Counted from the first letter of the stretch, positions 46,729 to 56,027 are shown. The stretch is 64,000 nucleotides of DNA from Elstera cyanobacteriorum (GCF_002251735.1 NZ_NOXS01000033.1:337846-401845); one strand, 5' to 3'. The notes: a model not told the origin generated them from the letters alone. Translations and numbers: made by a program.

Positions 46729-47292
46729 ATGTTGGCCGAAGCGCTGGGTACTGCCGCGTTCAGTTTAGGGTTTGTTTGGCCAGTCGTTCGGAACCGCCGG
46801 GTGCTGCTGCTGGTGCAAGCAACGGCGAGTCTGCTGTGGGCGGCGCATTACGCGTCGCTGGGGGCGGGGGCCTATACCGGCGCGGTGATGTGCCTTCTTT
46901 GCGTGCTGCAAGCCCTGACCGCTAGCCAAAAGCAGGCCCGCTGGGCGCAGGTGATTTTCTGGCTGACGATCCCGGTGATGGTGGCCTTTGTCGCCGCCAC
47001 CTGGGCGGGGCCGCAAAGCGCTGGGGCGGCGTTTGGCCTGCTGGTCTCGGCGCTCGGGCGTTGGGAAACCCATCCCATCCGCATGCGCCTGCTGTTTATG
47101 TTGGCGATTGCCGGGTGGAGCAGCCACAACTTACTCGTTGGGTCGTTCTTTGCCCTTGCGGCCGATACCCAGACGCTGTTGAGCAATAGCATCGGCATTT
47201 ACCGCGAACGCCGCGCGGGCGGTTCGCTTCGCGAGGCGTTGCGCCCCTTGACCACCTGGATGGGGCTGCGTCCGGCGGCGGTGCGGGCCTAA
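46729..47292 (+). CDS. YgjV-family inner-membrane protein
   Basis: Predicted inner-membrane protein (187 aa) with about six hydrophobic segments. The ATG at 46729 follows AAAGG at 9 bases; a GTG at 46705 is possible but lacks this. The fold phrases ALGTAAFSLGFVWPVVRNRRVLLLVQATASLLWAAHYASLGAGAYTGAVMCLLCVLQAL resemble the YgjV family, and a repeated half-domain arrangement is suggested. The function of the family is not established. The tail SNSIGIYRERRAGG is basic and cytoplasmic. A hairpin, GCGGCAG/CTGCCGC, lies at 47313-47336. Confidence 0.7.
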   Translation: MLAEALGTAAFSLGFVWPVVRNRRVLLLVQATASLLWAAHYASLGAGAYTGAVMCLLCVLQALTASQKQARWAQVIFWLTIPVMVAFVAATWAGPQSAGAAFGLLVSALGRWETHPIRMRLLFMLAIAGWSSHNLLVGSFFALAADTQTLLSNSIGIYRERRAGGSLREALRPLTTWMGLRPAAVRA

Positions 47293-47411
47293 TTCCGTAA
47301 TTGCTCAAGAATGCGGCAGAGCGCAACGCCTGCCGCCCAAATAGGCAGCCTGCCGCAGCAAGACACCCCCCACACAGCCGACCAATCTATTGCACTGCAA
47401 GATATCCTGGC

Positions 47412-47428
47412 TTGGCACGGGCTTTGCT
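47412..47428 (+). promoter_or_regulatory. Sigma-54 promoter of the nitrate assimilation operon
   Basis: TTGGCACGGGCTTTGCT matches the -24/-12 consensus, with GG at 47414-47415 and GC at 47426-47427 separated by exactly 10 bases. It lies about 170 bases before nrtA and just before a structured leader. Sigma-54 with NtrC is the usual nitrogen control of such operons. A palindrome TTGCACTGCAA lies at 47390-47400. Confidence 0.85.
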
Positions 47429-47442
47429 AAGTTAGGGGCGAG

Positions 47443-47486
47443 GGTTGGGGCAACGGCGTCCCGACCGACCAAGGACAATGGCGTCC
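47443..47486 (+). promoter_or_regulatory. ANTAR-type antitermination hairpins in the nitrate operon leader
   Basis: Hairpin one has arms GGTTGGGGC (47443-47451) and GTCCCGACC (47458-47466) around the hexaloop AACGGC. Hairpin two has GGAC (47473-47476) and GTCC (47483-47486) around AATGGC. Both loops have A at position 1 and G at position 4, the known signature for binding by ANTAR regulators such as NasR and NasT. Hairpin two's right arm overlaps the left arm of the terminator just downstream, so the two folds exclude each other. The cognate ANTAR protein is not in this window. Confidence 0.82.
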
Positions 47487-47545
47487 GAAGACCGAGACGA
47501 TAGCGCAGCCTGCGCCGTCTCAGGACTTCGGGCGCCTTTTCTTTT
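47483..47545 (+). terminator. Leader terminator (attenuator) of the nitrate operon
   Basis: GTCCGAAG (47483-47490) pairs with CTTCGGGC (47526-47533). Inside it GAGACG (47494-47499) pairs with CGTCTC (47516-47521), and GCGCA (47503-47507) with TGCGC (47511-47515). TTTTCTTTT follows (47537-47545). It is placed to stop transcription 55 bases before nrtA unless hairpin two is stabilised. Confidence 0.85.
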
Positions 47546-47599
47546 GGAAAATCCCCCTGACTGGCGCTGTGCCGTTCCCCCTTGCAGGAGCTTGCCCCG

Positions 47600-48871
47600 A
47601 TGACCGATTTTTCCCGCCGCTCCGTTCTGAAAGCCTCTGGTGCGCTGGCCACGATGGCGGCTGCCAAGGCGTTGTTTCCCGCCGGGGCCTTCGCGCAGGG
47701 GGCTGGCGTCGAGACGACCAAAGCCATCCTCGGTTATATCGCGCTGACCGATGCCAGCCCGCTGATCATCGCCAAGGAAAAAGGCTTCTTCGCCAAATAC
47801 GGCATGCCGGATGTCGAGGTGGTGAAACAGGCAAGCTGGGGGACGACGCGCGATAATCTGGAACTCGGCGCGGGCGGCGGCGGGATCGACGGCGCGCATA
47901 TCCTGACGCCGATGCCCTACCTGCTGCAACTCGGCAAAATCAGCAAGAATAATACCCCTGTGCCGATGACCATCCTGGCCCGCCTCAATACGAACGGTCA
48001 GGCGATCTCGGTCGCCAATGCCTATAAGGATCTCAAGGTCGGGCTGAATGCGGCGCCGCTGAAGGAAGTCTTCAAGGGCGTGGCGGCCAGCGGTAAGGAA
48101 ATCAAGGTCGCCATGACCTTCCGAGGCGGCACCCATGATCTGTGGCTGCGCTATTGGTTGGCCGCCGGCGGCATCGACCCCGATAAGGACGTGCAAACCA
48201 TCGTCGTGCCGCCGCCGCAGATGGTGGCGAATATGAAGGTTGGCTCGATGGAAGCCTTCTGCGTCGGCGAACCGTGGAATGGCCAGTTGGTCAATCAGAA
48301 CATCGGCTATACGGCGATCAGCACGGGCGAGTTCTGGAAAGACCACCCGGAAAAGAGCCTCGGCATGCGCACCGATTGGGTCGAGAAGAACCCGAAGGCG
48401 GCGGTCGCCCTAACGGCGGCGGTGATCGAGGCGCAGCAATGGTGCGATAAGCCCGAGAATAAGGAGGAAATGTGCACGATCGTCGGTAAGCGCGCGTGGT
48501 TCAACGTGCCGGTTGCCGACATTCTGGGGCGCGCAAAAGGCGAGTTCGACTTTGGGACGGGGCGCAAGGAAACCAATGCGCCGTTCCTGATGAAGTTCTT
48601 TGCCGATCACGCCTCCTACCCCTTCCAAAGCCACGAGCTGTGGTTCCTGACGGAAAATATCCGTTGGGGCGTGCTGGCGCCGGAAACCGATCTGGCGGGC
48701 GCCATTAAGGCGGTGAACGGCGAGGCGATTTGGCGGGCGGCGGCCAAGCTGGCGGGCGCGGTGGCGCCGGAGGGTACGAGCCGGGGCGTCGAAACCTTCT
48801 TCGATGGCATCAAATTTGATCCTGCCAATCCGCAGGCCTATCTGGCCGCCCAAAAAATCAAGCGCGTCTGA
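47600..48871 (+). CDS. nrtA: Nitrate ABC transporter substrate-binding protein NrtA
   Basis: Periplasmic nitrate/nitrite receptor (423 aa). The ATG at 47600 follows AGGAG. The N-terminus is a twin-arginine signal, FSRRSVLKASGALATMAAAKALFPAGAFAQ, meaning export after folding. The mature domain (TTKAILGYIALTDASPLIIAKEKGFFAKYGMPDVEVVKQASWGTTRDNL) and GAHILTPMPYLL, TFRGGTHDLWLRYWLAAGG, and VGEPWNGQLVNQNIGYTAIST match NrtA rather than the sulfonate receptors. It heads the operon nrtABC-nirBD-nasA-cysG, after the attenuated leader. Confidence 0.95.
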   Translation: MTDFSRRSVLKASGALATMAAAKALFPAGAFAQGAGVETTKAILGYIALTDASPLIIAKEKGFFAKYGMPDVEVVKQASWGTTRDNLELGAGGGGIDGAHILTPMPYLLQLGKISKNNTPVPMTILARLNTNGQAISVANAYKDLKVGLNAAPLKEVFKGVAASGKEIKVAMTFRGGTHDLWLRYWLAAGGIDPDKDVQTIVVPPPQMVANMKVGSMEAFCVGEPWNGQLVNQNIGYTAISTGEFWKDHPEKSLGMRTDWVEKNPKAAVALTAAVIEAQQWCDKPENKEEMCTIVGKRAWFNVPVADILGRAKGEFDFGTGRKETNAPFLMKFFADHASYPFQSHELWFLTENIRWGVLAPETDLAGAIKAVNGEAIWRAAAKLAGAVAPEGTSRGVETFFDGIKFDPANPQAYLAAQKIKRV

Positions 48872-48903
48872 CCCGCCCAGGCCCCGACCCCAGGAGAACC
48901 CCC

Positions 48904-49749
48904 ATGACCGACACCCCCCTTCCATCCTCGCCGGAGCTGTCGATGCCGCGCCTGCCCGCCCTTGCTGCCGCCGCAAAAACGGTGGCCGCCCGGGTGTTGC
49001 CGCCGCTGGTGATGCTCGTACTGTTGCTCGGCATTTGGGAACTCTGGGCGGGGCGGCCAGGGGCGGCCCTGCCGTCGCCCAGCCTGATCGTGAAGCAAAG
49101 CCTGGAATTGATCGTCGATCCGTTCTTCGACCGGGGTGGGCTGGATAAGGGGTTGTTCTGGCACCTGATGGCCAGCCTAACCCGCGTTGCCCAAGGGTTT
49201 GCGATTGCGACCGTGGTTGGCGTGCTGATGGGGGTTCTGCTGGGGCAAAGCCAGCTTGCCATGCGCGGGCTCGATCCCCTGTTCCAAGTCCTGCGGACCA
49301 TCCCGCCGCTGGCGTGGTTGCCGCTATCGCTGGCCGCCTTCCGCGACAGCAACCCCTCGGCGATTTTTGTGATTTTCATCACCTCGGTCTGGCCGATCCT
49401 GATCAATACGATGGTCGGCGTGCGGGCCATTCCGCAGGATTACCGCAACGTCGCCGCCGTGCTGCGCCTGAACGCGCTGGAATTCTTCTTCAAGATCGTT
49501 CTGCCCTCCACCGTTCCCTACATCTTCACCGGTCTGCGCATCGGCGTCGGCCTGTCGTGGCTGGCGATTATCGCGGCGGAAATGCTGATCGGCGGGGTGG
49601 GGATCGGCTTCTTTATCTGGGATGCGTGGAACAGTTCCAACATCTCCGACATCATCGTCGCCCTCGTCTATGTCGGCATCGTGGGCTTCTGCCTCGACCG
49701 GCTGATCGCCGGGGTCGGCCTGCTCTGCGCCCGTGGCGCCAAAGTATAA
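48904..49749 (+). CDS. nrtB: Nitrate ABC transporter permease NrtB
   Basis: Inner-membrane permease (281 aa) with about six helices. VLPPLVMLVLLLGIWELW is the first helix. LDPLFQVLRTIPPLAWLPLSLAAFRDSNPSAIFVIFITSVWPILINTMVGVRAIPQDYRNVAAVLRLNALEFFFKIVLPSTVPYIFTGLRIGVG includes the EAA loop and the strings typical of NrtB. The start at 48904 follows AGGAGAACCCCC. Confidence 0.94.
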   Translation: MTDTPLPSSPELSMPRLPALAAAAKTVAARVLPPLVMLVLLLGIWELWAGRPGAALPSPSLIVKQSLELIVDPFFDRGGLDKGLFWHLMASLTRVAQGFAIATVVGVLMGVLLGQSQLAMRGLDPLFQVLRTIPPLAWLPLSLAAFRDSNPSAIFVIFITSVWPILINTMVGVRAIPQDYRNVAAVLRLNALEFFFKIVLPSTVPYIFTGLRIGVGLSWLAIIAAEMLIGGVGIGFFIWDAWNSSNISDIIVALVYVGIVGFCLDRLIAGVGLLCARGAKV

Positions 49750-49764
49750 GGGAGGGCCGCGATC

Positions 49765-50550
49765 ATGACGAAACCCTATCTGCAAATTTCCGACGTCGGC
49801 ATTCAGTTCGGCCCCAATGTCGTGCTGCAAAACGTCTCGCTCGATATTCAGCGCGGCGAGTTTCTGGCGATCATCGGTCATTCCGGCTGCGGCAAGTCCA
49901 CCTTGCTGAACATTGTCGCCGGGCTGCTGAAATCGACGTCCGGCGGCGTGCTGCTGGAAGATAAGGAAGTGGACGAACCCGGCCCCGACCGCGCCGTCGT
50001 CTTCCAAAACCATTCCTTGCTGCCCTGGCTGACGGTCGAAGAAAATGTTGCTCTGGCCGTCGATAAGGTCTTCGGCAAGACCAAGAGCCGCAGCGAGCGG
50101 CGCGACTGGGTGCGCCATAACCTCGCCCTCGTCAACATGAGCCATGCACTCGCGCGCCGCCCGAACGAAATTTCCGGCGGGATGAAGCAGCGCGTTGGCA
50201 TCGCCCGGGCGCTGGCGATGCAGCCGAAAGTGCTACTGATGGACGAACCGTTCGGCGCGCTCGACGCCCTAACCCGCGCTCAGTTGCAGGATACGGTGAT
50301 GCGGCTGCAGACCGAACTCAATAATACCGTGCTGATGATCACCCACGATGTGGACGAAGCGGTGCTGCTGTCCGACCGCATCGTGATGATGACCAACGGG
50401 CCGAACGCCACCATCGGCGAGGTTCTGCCCGTGCCGCTGGCCCGTCCGCGCGATCGGTTGGCGCTGGCCGCCGACCCGACCTATGTCGCTTGCCGGACGG
50501 CGGTTCTGCAATTCCTCTATGAACGTCACCGCCACCCGGCGGCGGCGTGA
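49765..50550 (+). CDS. Nitrate ABC transporter ATP-binding protein NrtC/NrtD type
   Basis: ATPase (261 aa) of the nitrate importer. Walker A is GHSGCGKSTLLN, the signature ISGGMKQRVGIARALAM, Walker B VLLMDEPFGALDALTRAQLQ, and the switch is MITHDVDEAVLLSDRIVMMTNGP. It lacks the extra NrtA-like domain found in cyanobacterial NrtC, so it is the short NasD type. GGAGGG precedes the ATG by about 10 bases. Confidence 0.94.
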   Translation: MTKPYLQISDVGIQFGPNVVLQNVSLDIQRGEFLAIIGHSGCGKSTLLNIVAGLLKSTSGGVLLEDKEVDEPGPDRAVVFQNHSLLPWLTVEENVALAVDKVFGKTKSRSERRDWVRHNLALVNMSHALARRPNEISGGMKQRVGIARALAMQPKVLLMDEPFGALDALTRAQLQDTVMRLQTELNNTVLMITHDVDEAVLLSDRIVMMTNGPNATIGEVLPVPLARPRDRLALAADPTYVACRTAVLQFLYERHRHPAAA

Positions 50551-50560
50551 GGCTACGATC

Positions 50561-53008
50561 ATGCGAGATCAAATTTCCCCCGACCGCTCCCGCCTACTCG
50601 TTATCGGCAATGGTATGGCTGGGATGCGGACGGTCGAAGAAGTGCTGAAACGCGACCCGGCCCGCTACCGCATCACGGTGATCGGCGCCGAACCGCATGT
50701 GAATTATAACCGCATCCTGCTGTCGCCGGTGCTGTCCGGGGAAAAGACGTTCGAGGAGATCGTCATCAATTCCCGCGACTGGTACACGGCGAACGGTATC
50801 GAGCTGATCGCGGGTGATGCGGCGATTGCCATCGATACGGCGGAAAAGACCGTGCGCACCGCGTCGGGCCGCACCGTCGCTTACGATAAGTTGCTGCTCG
50901 CGACGGGATCGAACCCGTTCATCCTGCCGGTGCCGGGTAAGGATTTGCCGGGGGTCTGCGCTTTCCGCGACCTGTCGGATGTCGAGACGATGCTATCGGC
51001 GGCGCAGCGCTATTCCCACGCTGTTGTCATCGGCGGCGGGCTGCTCGGCCTCGAAGCGGCCAATGGGTTGGCGGCGCAGGGCATGAAGGTTAGCGTTATT
51101 CATCTGATGGATACGCTGATGGAACGCCAGCTTGATACGGCGGCGGCGACCTTACTGGCAGAAGACCTAACCCGGCGCGGCATCACCATCATCACCGGCG
51201 CCGTGACCGAAGCCTTGATCGGCGCCGACCGGGTGCAAGCGGTGCGCCTCAAAGACGGGCGACAGTTGCCCGCCGATCTGGTTGTGATGGCGGCGGGGAT
51301 TCGCCCGAATGCGGCGCTGGCGCAAGCCTCTGGCCTCGCTTGCAATCGCGGGGTGGTGGTCGATGACGGCTTACGCACCTCCGACCCGTCGATCTATGCC
51401 ATCGGCGAATGCGCCGAGCATAACGGCCAGTGCGTCGGCCTCGTCGCGCCGATCTGGGATATGGCGAAGGTCTGCGCCGATCATCTGACCGGCAAAACCG
51501 GCAGCGCCTACCGCCCGATCCAGCCGCCGACCCGCCTGAAAGTGACGGGCATCGATATGCTCTCGGTCGGCCAGTTCAATGGCGGCGAGGGCTGCGAGGA
51601 TATTGTGCTGCGCGATGGCGCGCGGGGCGTCTACAAGCGCCTCGTCGTCAAAGACGATAAGCTGGTCGGCGCGGTGCTGTATGGCGACGCCAAGGATGGC
51701 GGCTGGTACGTCGATCTGCTGGAAAAAGCCGCCCCGCTGGGCGACCTGCGCGATACGTTTGTCTTCGGGCCAGGGCTGACGGCCAGCGGCAGCGCCGATC
51801 AGGGCCTTGCCGATCTTCCCGATGAGACGGAAATCTGCGGCTGCAATGGCGTGTGCAAGGGTACGATCCTCACTGCGATTGCGGATAAGGGGCTGACGAC
51901 CCTCGAGGAAGTGAAGACCCACACCAAGGCCGCCGCCTCTTGCGGCTCCTGCTCCTCCAAGGTCGAAGGGCTGTTGGCGTTGGCTTTGGGCGGCGACTAT
52001 CAGGCTAAGACCGTCGAAGGTATGTGCGGCTGTACCGATCATCCTCATGAAACCGTTCGCCTCGCCATTAAGGAGCGAAACCTGAAGTCGATCCCGGAAG
52101 TGATGCGGGCGCTCGATTGGCGCACACCGGGGGGCTGCGCCTCCTGCCGTCCGGCCTTGAACTTCTATCTGCTCTGCGCGTGGCCGGGCGAGTATCAGGA
52201 CGATAGCCGGTCGCGTTTCATCAACGAACGCGCCCACGCCAATATTCAGAAAGACGGCACGTTCTCCGTCATTCCGCGCATGTGGGGCGGGGTTACCACC
52301 GCGCAGGAGCTGCGGGCGATTGCCGATGTGGTCGATAAGTATGATATCCCCAGCGTTAAGGTGACGGGCGGTCAGCGCCTTGATCTCTTGGGGGTTAAGA
52401 AGGAAGACCTGCCGGCGGTCTGGGCCGATCTTAACGCTGCCGGGATGGTCTCCGGGCACGGCTACGGTAAGGCGCTGCGCACGGTGAAAACCTGTGTTGG
52501 GTCGGAATGGTGCCGCTTCGGCACGCAAGATTCGACCGGTATGGGCATCAAGCTCGAGAAAATGACCTGGGGGTCGTGGCACCCGCACAAGGTGAAGCTT
52601 GCCGTTTCTGGCTGCCCGCGCAATTGCGCCGAAGCGACCATCAAGGATTTCGGCGTGATTGCTGTTGATTCGGGCTGGGAGCTGCTCATCGGTGGCAACG
52701 GCGGGATCGAGCTGCGCGGCTGCGACTTCCTGGTAAAGGTTTCGACCGAAGCCGAGGTGCTGGAATATTGCGCGGCCTTCTTGCAGCTCTACCGCGAAGA
52801 AGCGCGCTACCTTGAGCGCACGGCGCCGTGGGTGGAGCGCGTCGGCCTGCCCTATGTCAAATCCCGCATTCTCGACGACGAGGCAGGCCGCCGCGCGTTG
52901 GCAGCGCGGTTTGCCTATGCCCAAAAATTCGCGCAGATCGATCCTTGGGCCGAACGGGTGGCCGGGGTCGAGGCCGACGAGTTCAAACCGATGCTGGTGG
53001 AGGTCTGA
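50561..53008 (+). CDS. nirB: Assimilatory nitrite reductase large subunit NirB
   Basis: NAD(P)H-dependent siroheme enzyme (815 aa) reducing nitrite to ammonium. I chose the ATG at 50561 (MRDQISPDRSRLLVIGNGMAGMRTVEEVL). Domains in order: FAD/NAD(P) oxidoreductase to about residue 390 (VVIGGGLLGLEAANGLAAQGMKV), a BFD-like [2Fe-2S] domain (CGCNGVCKGTI at 426, SCGSCSSK), a second BFD-like copy (CGCTDHPHETV, GGCASCRPALN), a ferredoxin-fold half domain, and the siroheme/4Fe-4S ligands CVGSEWCRFG (about 645) and CPRNCAEA (about 685). It starts 10 bases after the transporter gene. Confidence 0.97.
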   Translation: MRDQISPDRSRLLVIGNGMAGMRTVEEVLKRDPARYRITVIGAEPHVNYNRILLSPVLSGEKTFEEIVINSRDWYTANGIELIAGDAAIAIDTAEKTVRTASGRTVAYDKLLLATGSNPFILPVPGKDLPGVCAFRDLSDVETMLSAAQRYSHAVVIGGGLLGLEAANGLAAQGMKVSVIHLMDTLMERQLDTAAATLLAEDLTRRGITIITGAVTEALIGADRVQAVRLKDGRQLPADLVVMAAGIRPNAALAQASGLACNRGVVVDDGLRTSDPSIYAIGECAEHNGQCVGLVAPIWDMAKVCADHLTGKTGSAYRPIQPPTRLKVTGIDMLSVGQFNGGEGCEDIVLRDGARGVYKRLVVKDDKLVGAVLYGDAKDGGWYVDLLEKAAPLGDLRDTFVFGPGLTASGSADQGLADLPDETEICGCNGVCKGTILTAIADKGLTTLEEVKTHTKAAASCGSCSSKVEGLLALALGGDYQAKTVEGMCGCTDHPHETVRLAIKERNLKSIPEVMRALDWRTPGGCASCRPALNFYLLCAWPGEYQDDSRSRFINERAHANIQKDGTFSVIPRMWGGVTTAQELRAIADVVDKYDIPSVKVTGGQRLDLLGVKKEDLPAVWADLNAAGMVSGHGYGKALRTVKTCVGSEWCRFGTQDSTGMGIKLEKMTWGSWHPHKVKLAVSGCPRNCAEATIKDFGVIAVDSGWELLIGGNGGIELRGCDFLVKVSTEAEVLEYCAAFLQLYREEARYLERTAPWVERVGLPYVKSRILDDEAGRRALAARFAYAQKFAQIDPWAERVAGVEADEFKPMLVEV

Positions 53009-53010
53009 TC

Positions 53011-53346
53011 ATGGCGTTTTGGCTCGATATTGGCCCCGCCGCCGCCGTCCCCAGCCAGGGCGCGCGCAAGCTGATGATCCAGGGACGGCAGATCGCCGTG
53101 TTCCGCACCGCCGAAGACGGTTTCTTTGCCCTCGAAGACCGCTGCCCCCATAAGAACGGCCCGCTGTCGGATGGGATCGTCCACGGCGACTGCGTGACCT
53201 GCCCGCTGCACGGCTGGGTGATCAGCCTCGCTTCGGGCGCCGCGCAAGGGGCGGATCACGGGCAGGTGCTGACCCTGCCCGTCGCGCTGGACGGCGAGCG
53301 CTTGAAGCTCGATATTTCCGTCCTTAGCGCCGCCGCAGCCGAGTAA
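53011..53346 (+). CDS. nirD: Nitrite reductase small subunit NirD
   Basis: Rieske-like small subunit (111 aa). Unlike many NirD proteins, which have lost the iron ligands, this one keeps a Rieske pattern: CPHKNGPLSDGIVHGDCVTCPLHGW. It may therefore bind [2Fe-2S]. The ATG at 53011 comes two bases after the nirB stop. The ending is VLSAAAAE. Confidence 0.92.
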   Translation: MAFWLDIGPAAAVPSQGARKLMIQGRQIAVFRTAEDGFFALEDRCPHKNGPLSDGIVHGDCVTCPLHGWVISLASGAAQGADHGQVLTLPVALDGERLKLDISVLSAAAAE

Positions 53347-53351
53347 CGACG

Positions 53352-56027
53352 ATGGGAGAGCCGCATACCGCCGTTCTGCAACGGACCACCTGCCCCTACT
53401 GCGGCGTCGGCTGCGGGGTGGAGATCGTCTCGAACGATGGCGGCGCCACGCTGGCCGTGCGGGGCGATGCGGCGCATCCCGCCAACAAAGGGCGGCTCTG
53501 CTCTAAAGGCTCGGCCCTGGCCGACAGCCTGACCCTGCCGCATCGGCTGACCCAGCCCTTGAAGGGCGATCAGCCCCTCTCCTGGGATGCGGCGCTGGAG
53601 GAGATCACGGCGCGGCTGAAGGCGGTACTGGCCGATCATGGGCCGGAGGCGGTGGCCTTCTATGGTTCCGGCCAATTGCTGACGGAGGATTATTACGTCC
53701 TCAACAAGCTCGGCAAAGGGTTCATTGGGACGGCGAACGTCGATACCAACTCCCGTCTGTGCATGGCCTCGACCGTGGCGGGGCATAAGCAGAGTTTTGG
53801 CGCCGACACAGTCCCGGGGCTGTACGAGGATTGGGAACAGGCCGATCTCGTCATCCTCGTCGGCAGCAATACGGCTTGGTGCCATCCTGTGCTGTTCCAG
53901 CGGCTGCTGGCGGCGCGCCAAAGCCGGGGTACGAAGATTGTCGTGCTCGACCCGCGCCAAACGTCGACGACGGCGGAAGCCGATTTGCACCTGCCGCTGC
54001 GCTCCGGGTCCGACATTGCCCTTTTCGGTGGCTTGCTGCGGGCGATTGCTGATGCCGGGGCGTTGAACGACGCCTATCTGACGGCCCACACCAATGGCGC
54101 CGATACGGCGCTGGCGGTGGCCCCCGATCTGCCCGCCGTCGCGGCGGCAACCGGCCTGTCGCCGGTTCAGATTGCCGCCTTCTACCGGCTGTTCATCGAA
54201 ACCCCCAAGGTGGTGACGGTGTTTAGCCAGGGGGTGAACCAGTCCAGTCACGGCAGCACGACCGTCTCGGCGATCCTCAACGTTCATCTGGCGACGGGGC
54301 GGATCGGCACGCCGGGGTGCGGACCTTTCTCCGTCACCGGGCAGCCCAACGCGATGGGCGGGCGCGAGGTTGGGGGGCTGGCCAATCAGCTTGCCGCCCA
54401 TATGGATTTCGCCTCGGCCGACGACCGCGACCGGGTGCGCCGCTTCTGGGGTGCGCCCCGTTTGGCCGAGGCGCCGGGGTTGAAGGCGGTCGATCTGTTT
54501 CAGGCGCTGGTCGATGGCAAAATCAAATTCCTGTGGATCTTGGCGACCAACCCGCTGGCGAGCCTGCCCGACGCCAATCTGGCGCGCGAGGCGCTGGCCC
54601 AGTGCCCGACCGTCATTCTGTCCGACGCTATTTGCGATACCGAAACCGCGCGCTACGCCCATTTCCTGCTGCCCGCCGCCACGTGGGGCGAAAAGGACGG
54701 CACTGTTACCAATTCCGAACGCCGAATTTCCCGCCAGCGCGCCTTTCGCGCCCCGCTGGGCGACGCGAAGCCCGATTGGTGGGCACTGGCTCAGATCGGG
54801 CGGCGGCTTGGCTATGCCGATGCGTTTGCCTATGACCGCTCGGCGGATATTTTCCGCGAGCATGCCGCGCTATCCGGGTTCGAAAATCAGGGGCGCCGTG
54901 ATTTCGACCTTTCGGGGGCCATCGGCCTGAGCGACACGGACTATGATGCACTGGCGCCCTTCTGCTGGCCGTGGAAGGCCGGAGAGGCGCCGGGCGCGTC
55001 GCGCTTCTTCGCCGAAGGCGGCTTTTTTACCCCCGACCGGCGGGCGCGTCTGGTGCCGACCCCGATGACGGCGACGGCGAGCAGCACCAGCCTCGCCTTT
55101 CCGCTCGTGTTGAACACGGGCCGGGTGCGCGACCAATGGCACACGATGGGCCGCACCGGCTTTGATCCGCGCCTGATGGCGCATCTGCCGCGCCCGACTG
55201 TCGCGCTAAACCCGCGCGATGCGGCGACCTTGGGCATTGCCGAGGGCGATCTCGTGCAGGTCACCAGTGCGACCGGGGCGATGTTGCGCCTCGCCGAGGT
55301 GACGGATAAGCAGCCGTCGGGCGAGGTTTTCGCCTCGATGCATTGGAACGGCGCCTGGTGTGGCGGCGGCGCGGTGGGCCGGGTGATCGCCCCGCACGTC
55401 GATCCGCTGTCGGGCCAGCCGGAGTTGAAATATACCCCCGTCGCCGTCAGCCGTCTCGACCCGCTGTGGCGCGGCTATGCCCTGTTGCGCGACGCGCCGG
55501 AACCGATGGCGCAGTGGGATTTACCGGGCTTTTTCTGGTGCAAACGCCCGCTCAACGGCGGTTGGGCGGTGGAGCTTTGGGCGCTGCCGACGCTGGACAT
55601 AATCCCCGACGGGGCGCCGATCCTGGCGACGCTGCTGGGCGGCCCGCCGGAGGCTTTTACCCCGCTAACCGTCGCCGACCCGGCGCGCGGGCGCTGGCGC
55701 GGCGCCTATGTACGCGAGGGGCGGCTTGACGCTGTGCTGATCCTCGGCCCCGGCCCCGAGATCGATCACTTGCTGCCGCTGTTCGCCGATCCCGAAATCG
55801 ACGCCCAAACTGTCCTGGCCGGGCGCGGTACGGTTGCGGCGGCCAGCCCCGTCGTCTGTTCCTGCTTCCAGGTTTCTGCCGCGCGCATTCAAGCGGTGAT
55901 TGCCTCCGGCGAAGCGACCAGCGTCGAGGCTATCGGTGCGCTGCTGAAGGCGGGGACCAACTGCGGCTCCTGCATTCCCGAGTTGAAAGGATTTCTGCGC
56001 CATGCCGAAACCTCTCTCGTCGCCTGA
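53352..56027 (+). CDS. nasA: Assimilatory nitrate reductase catalytic subunit NasA
   Basis: Molybdenum (bis-MGD) enzyme (891 aa) that reduces nitrate to nitrite in the cytoplasm. The [4Fe-4S] motif is CPYCGVGCGVE (from residue 14) with the fourth Cys in KGRLCSKGSAL. Substrate and cofactor segments follow: ASTVAGHKQSFGADTVPGLYEDWEQADLVILVGSN, FSQGVNQSSHGS, and FSVTGQPNAMGGREVGG. The C-terminal domain (VVCSCFQVSAARIQAVIASGEATSVEAIGALLKAGTNCGSCIPELKGFL, about residue 835) is a BFD-like [2Fe-2S] module that receives electrons. It overlaps cysG by 26 bases. Confidence 0.96.
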   Translation: MGEPHTAVLQRTTCPYCGVGCGVEIVSNDGGATLAVRGDAAHPANKGRLCSKGSALADSLTLPHRLTQPLKGDQPLSWDAALEEITARLKAVLADHGPEAVAFYGSGQLLTEDYYVLNKLGKGFIGTANVDTNSRLCMASTVAGHKQSFGADTVPGLYEDWEQADLVILVGSNTAWCHPVLFQRLLAARQSRGTKIVVLDPRQTSTTAEADLHLPLRSGSDIALFGGLLRAIADAGALNDAYLTAHTNGADTALAVAPDLPAVAAATGLSPVQIAAFYRLFIETPKVVTVFSQGVNQSSHGSTTVSAILNVHLATGRIGTPGCGPFSVTGQPNAMGGREVGGLANQLAAHMDFASADDRDRVRRFWGAPRLAEAPGLKAVDLFQALVDGKIKFLWILATNPLASLPDANLAREALAQCPTVILSDAICDTETARYAHFLLPAATWGEKDGTVTNSERRISRQRAFRAPLGDAKPDWWALAQIGRRLGYADAFAYDRSADIFREHAALSGFENQGRRDFDLSGAIGLSDTDYDALAPFCWPWKAGEAPGASRFFAEGGFFTPDRRARLVPTPMTATASSTSLAFPLVLNTGRVRDQWHTMGRTGFDPRLMAHLPRPTVALNPRDAATLGIAEGDLVQVTSATGAMLRLAEVTDKQPSGEVFASMHWNGAWCGGGAVGRVIAPHVDPLSGQPELKYTPVAVSRLDPLWRGYALLRDAPEPMAQWDLPGFFWCKRPLNGGWAVELWALPTLDIIPDGAPILATLLGGPPEAFTPLTVADPARGRWRGAYVREGRLDAVLILGPGPEIDHLLPLFADPEIDAQTVLAGRGTVAAASPVVCSCFQVSAARIQAVIASGEATSVEAIGALLKAGTNCGSCIPELKGFLRHAETSLVA

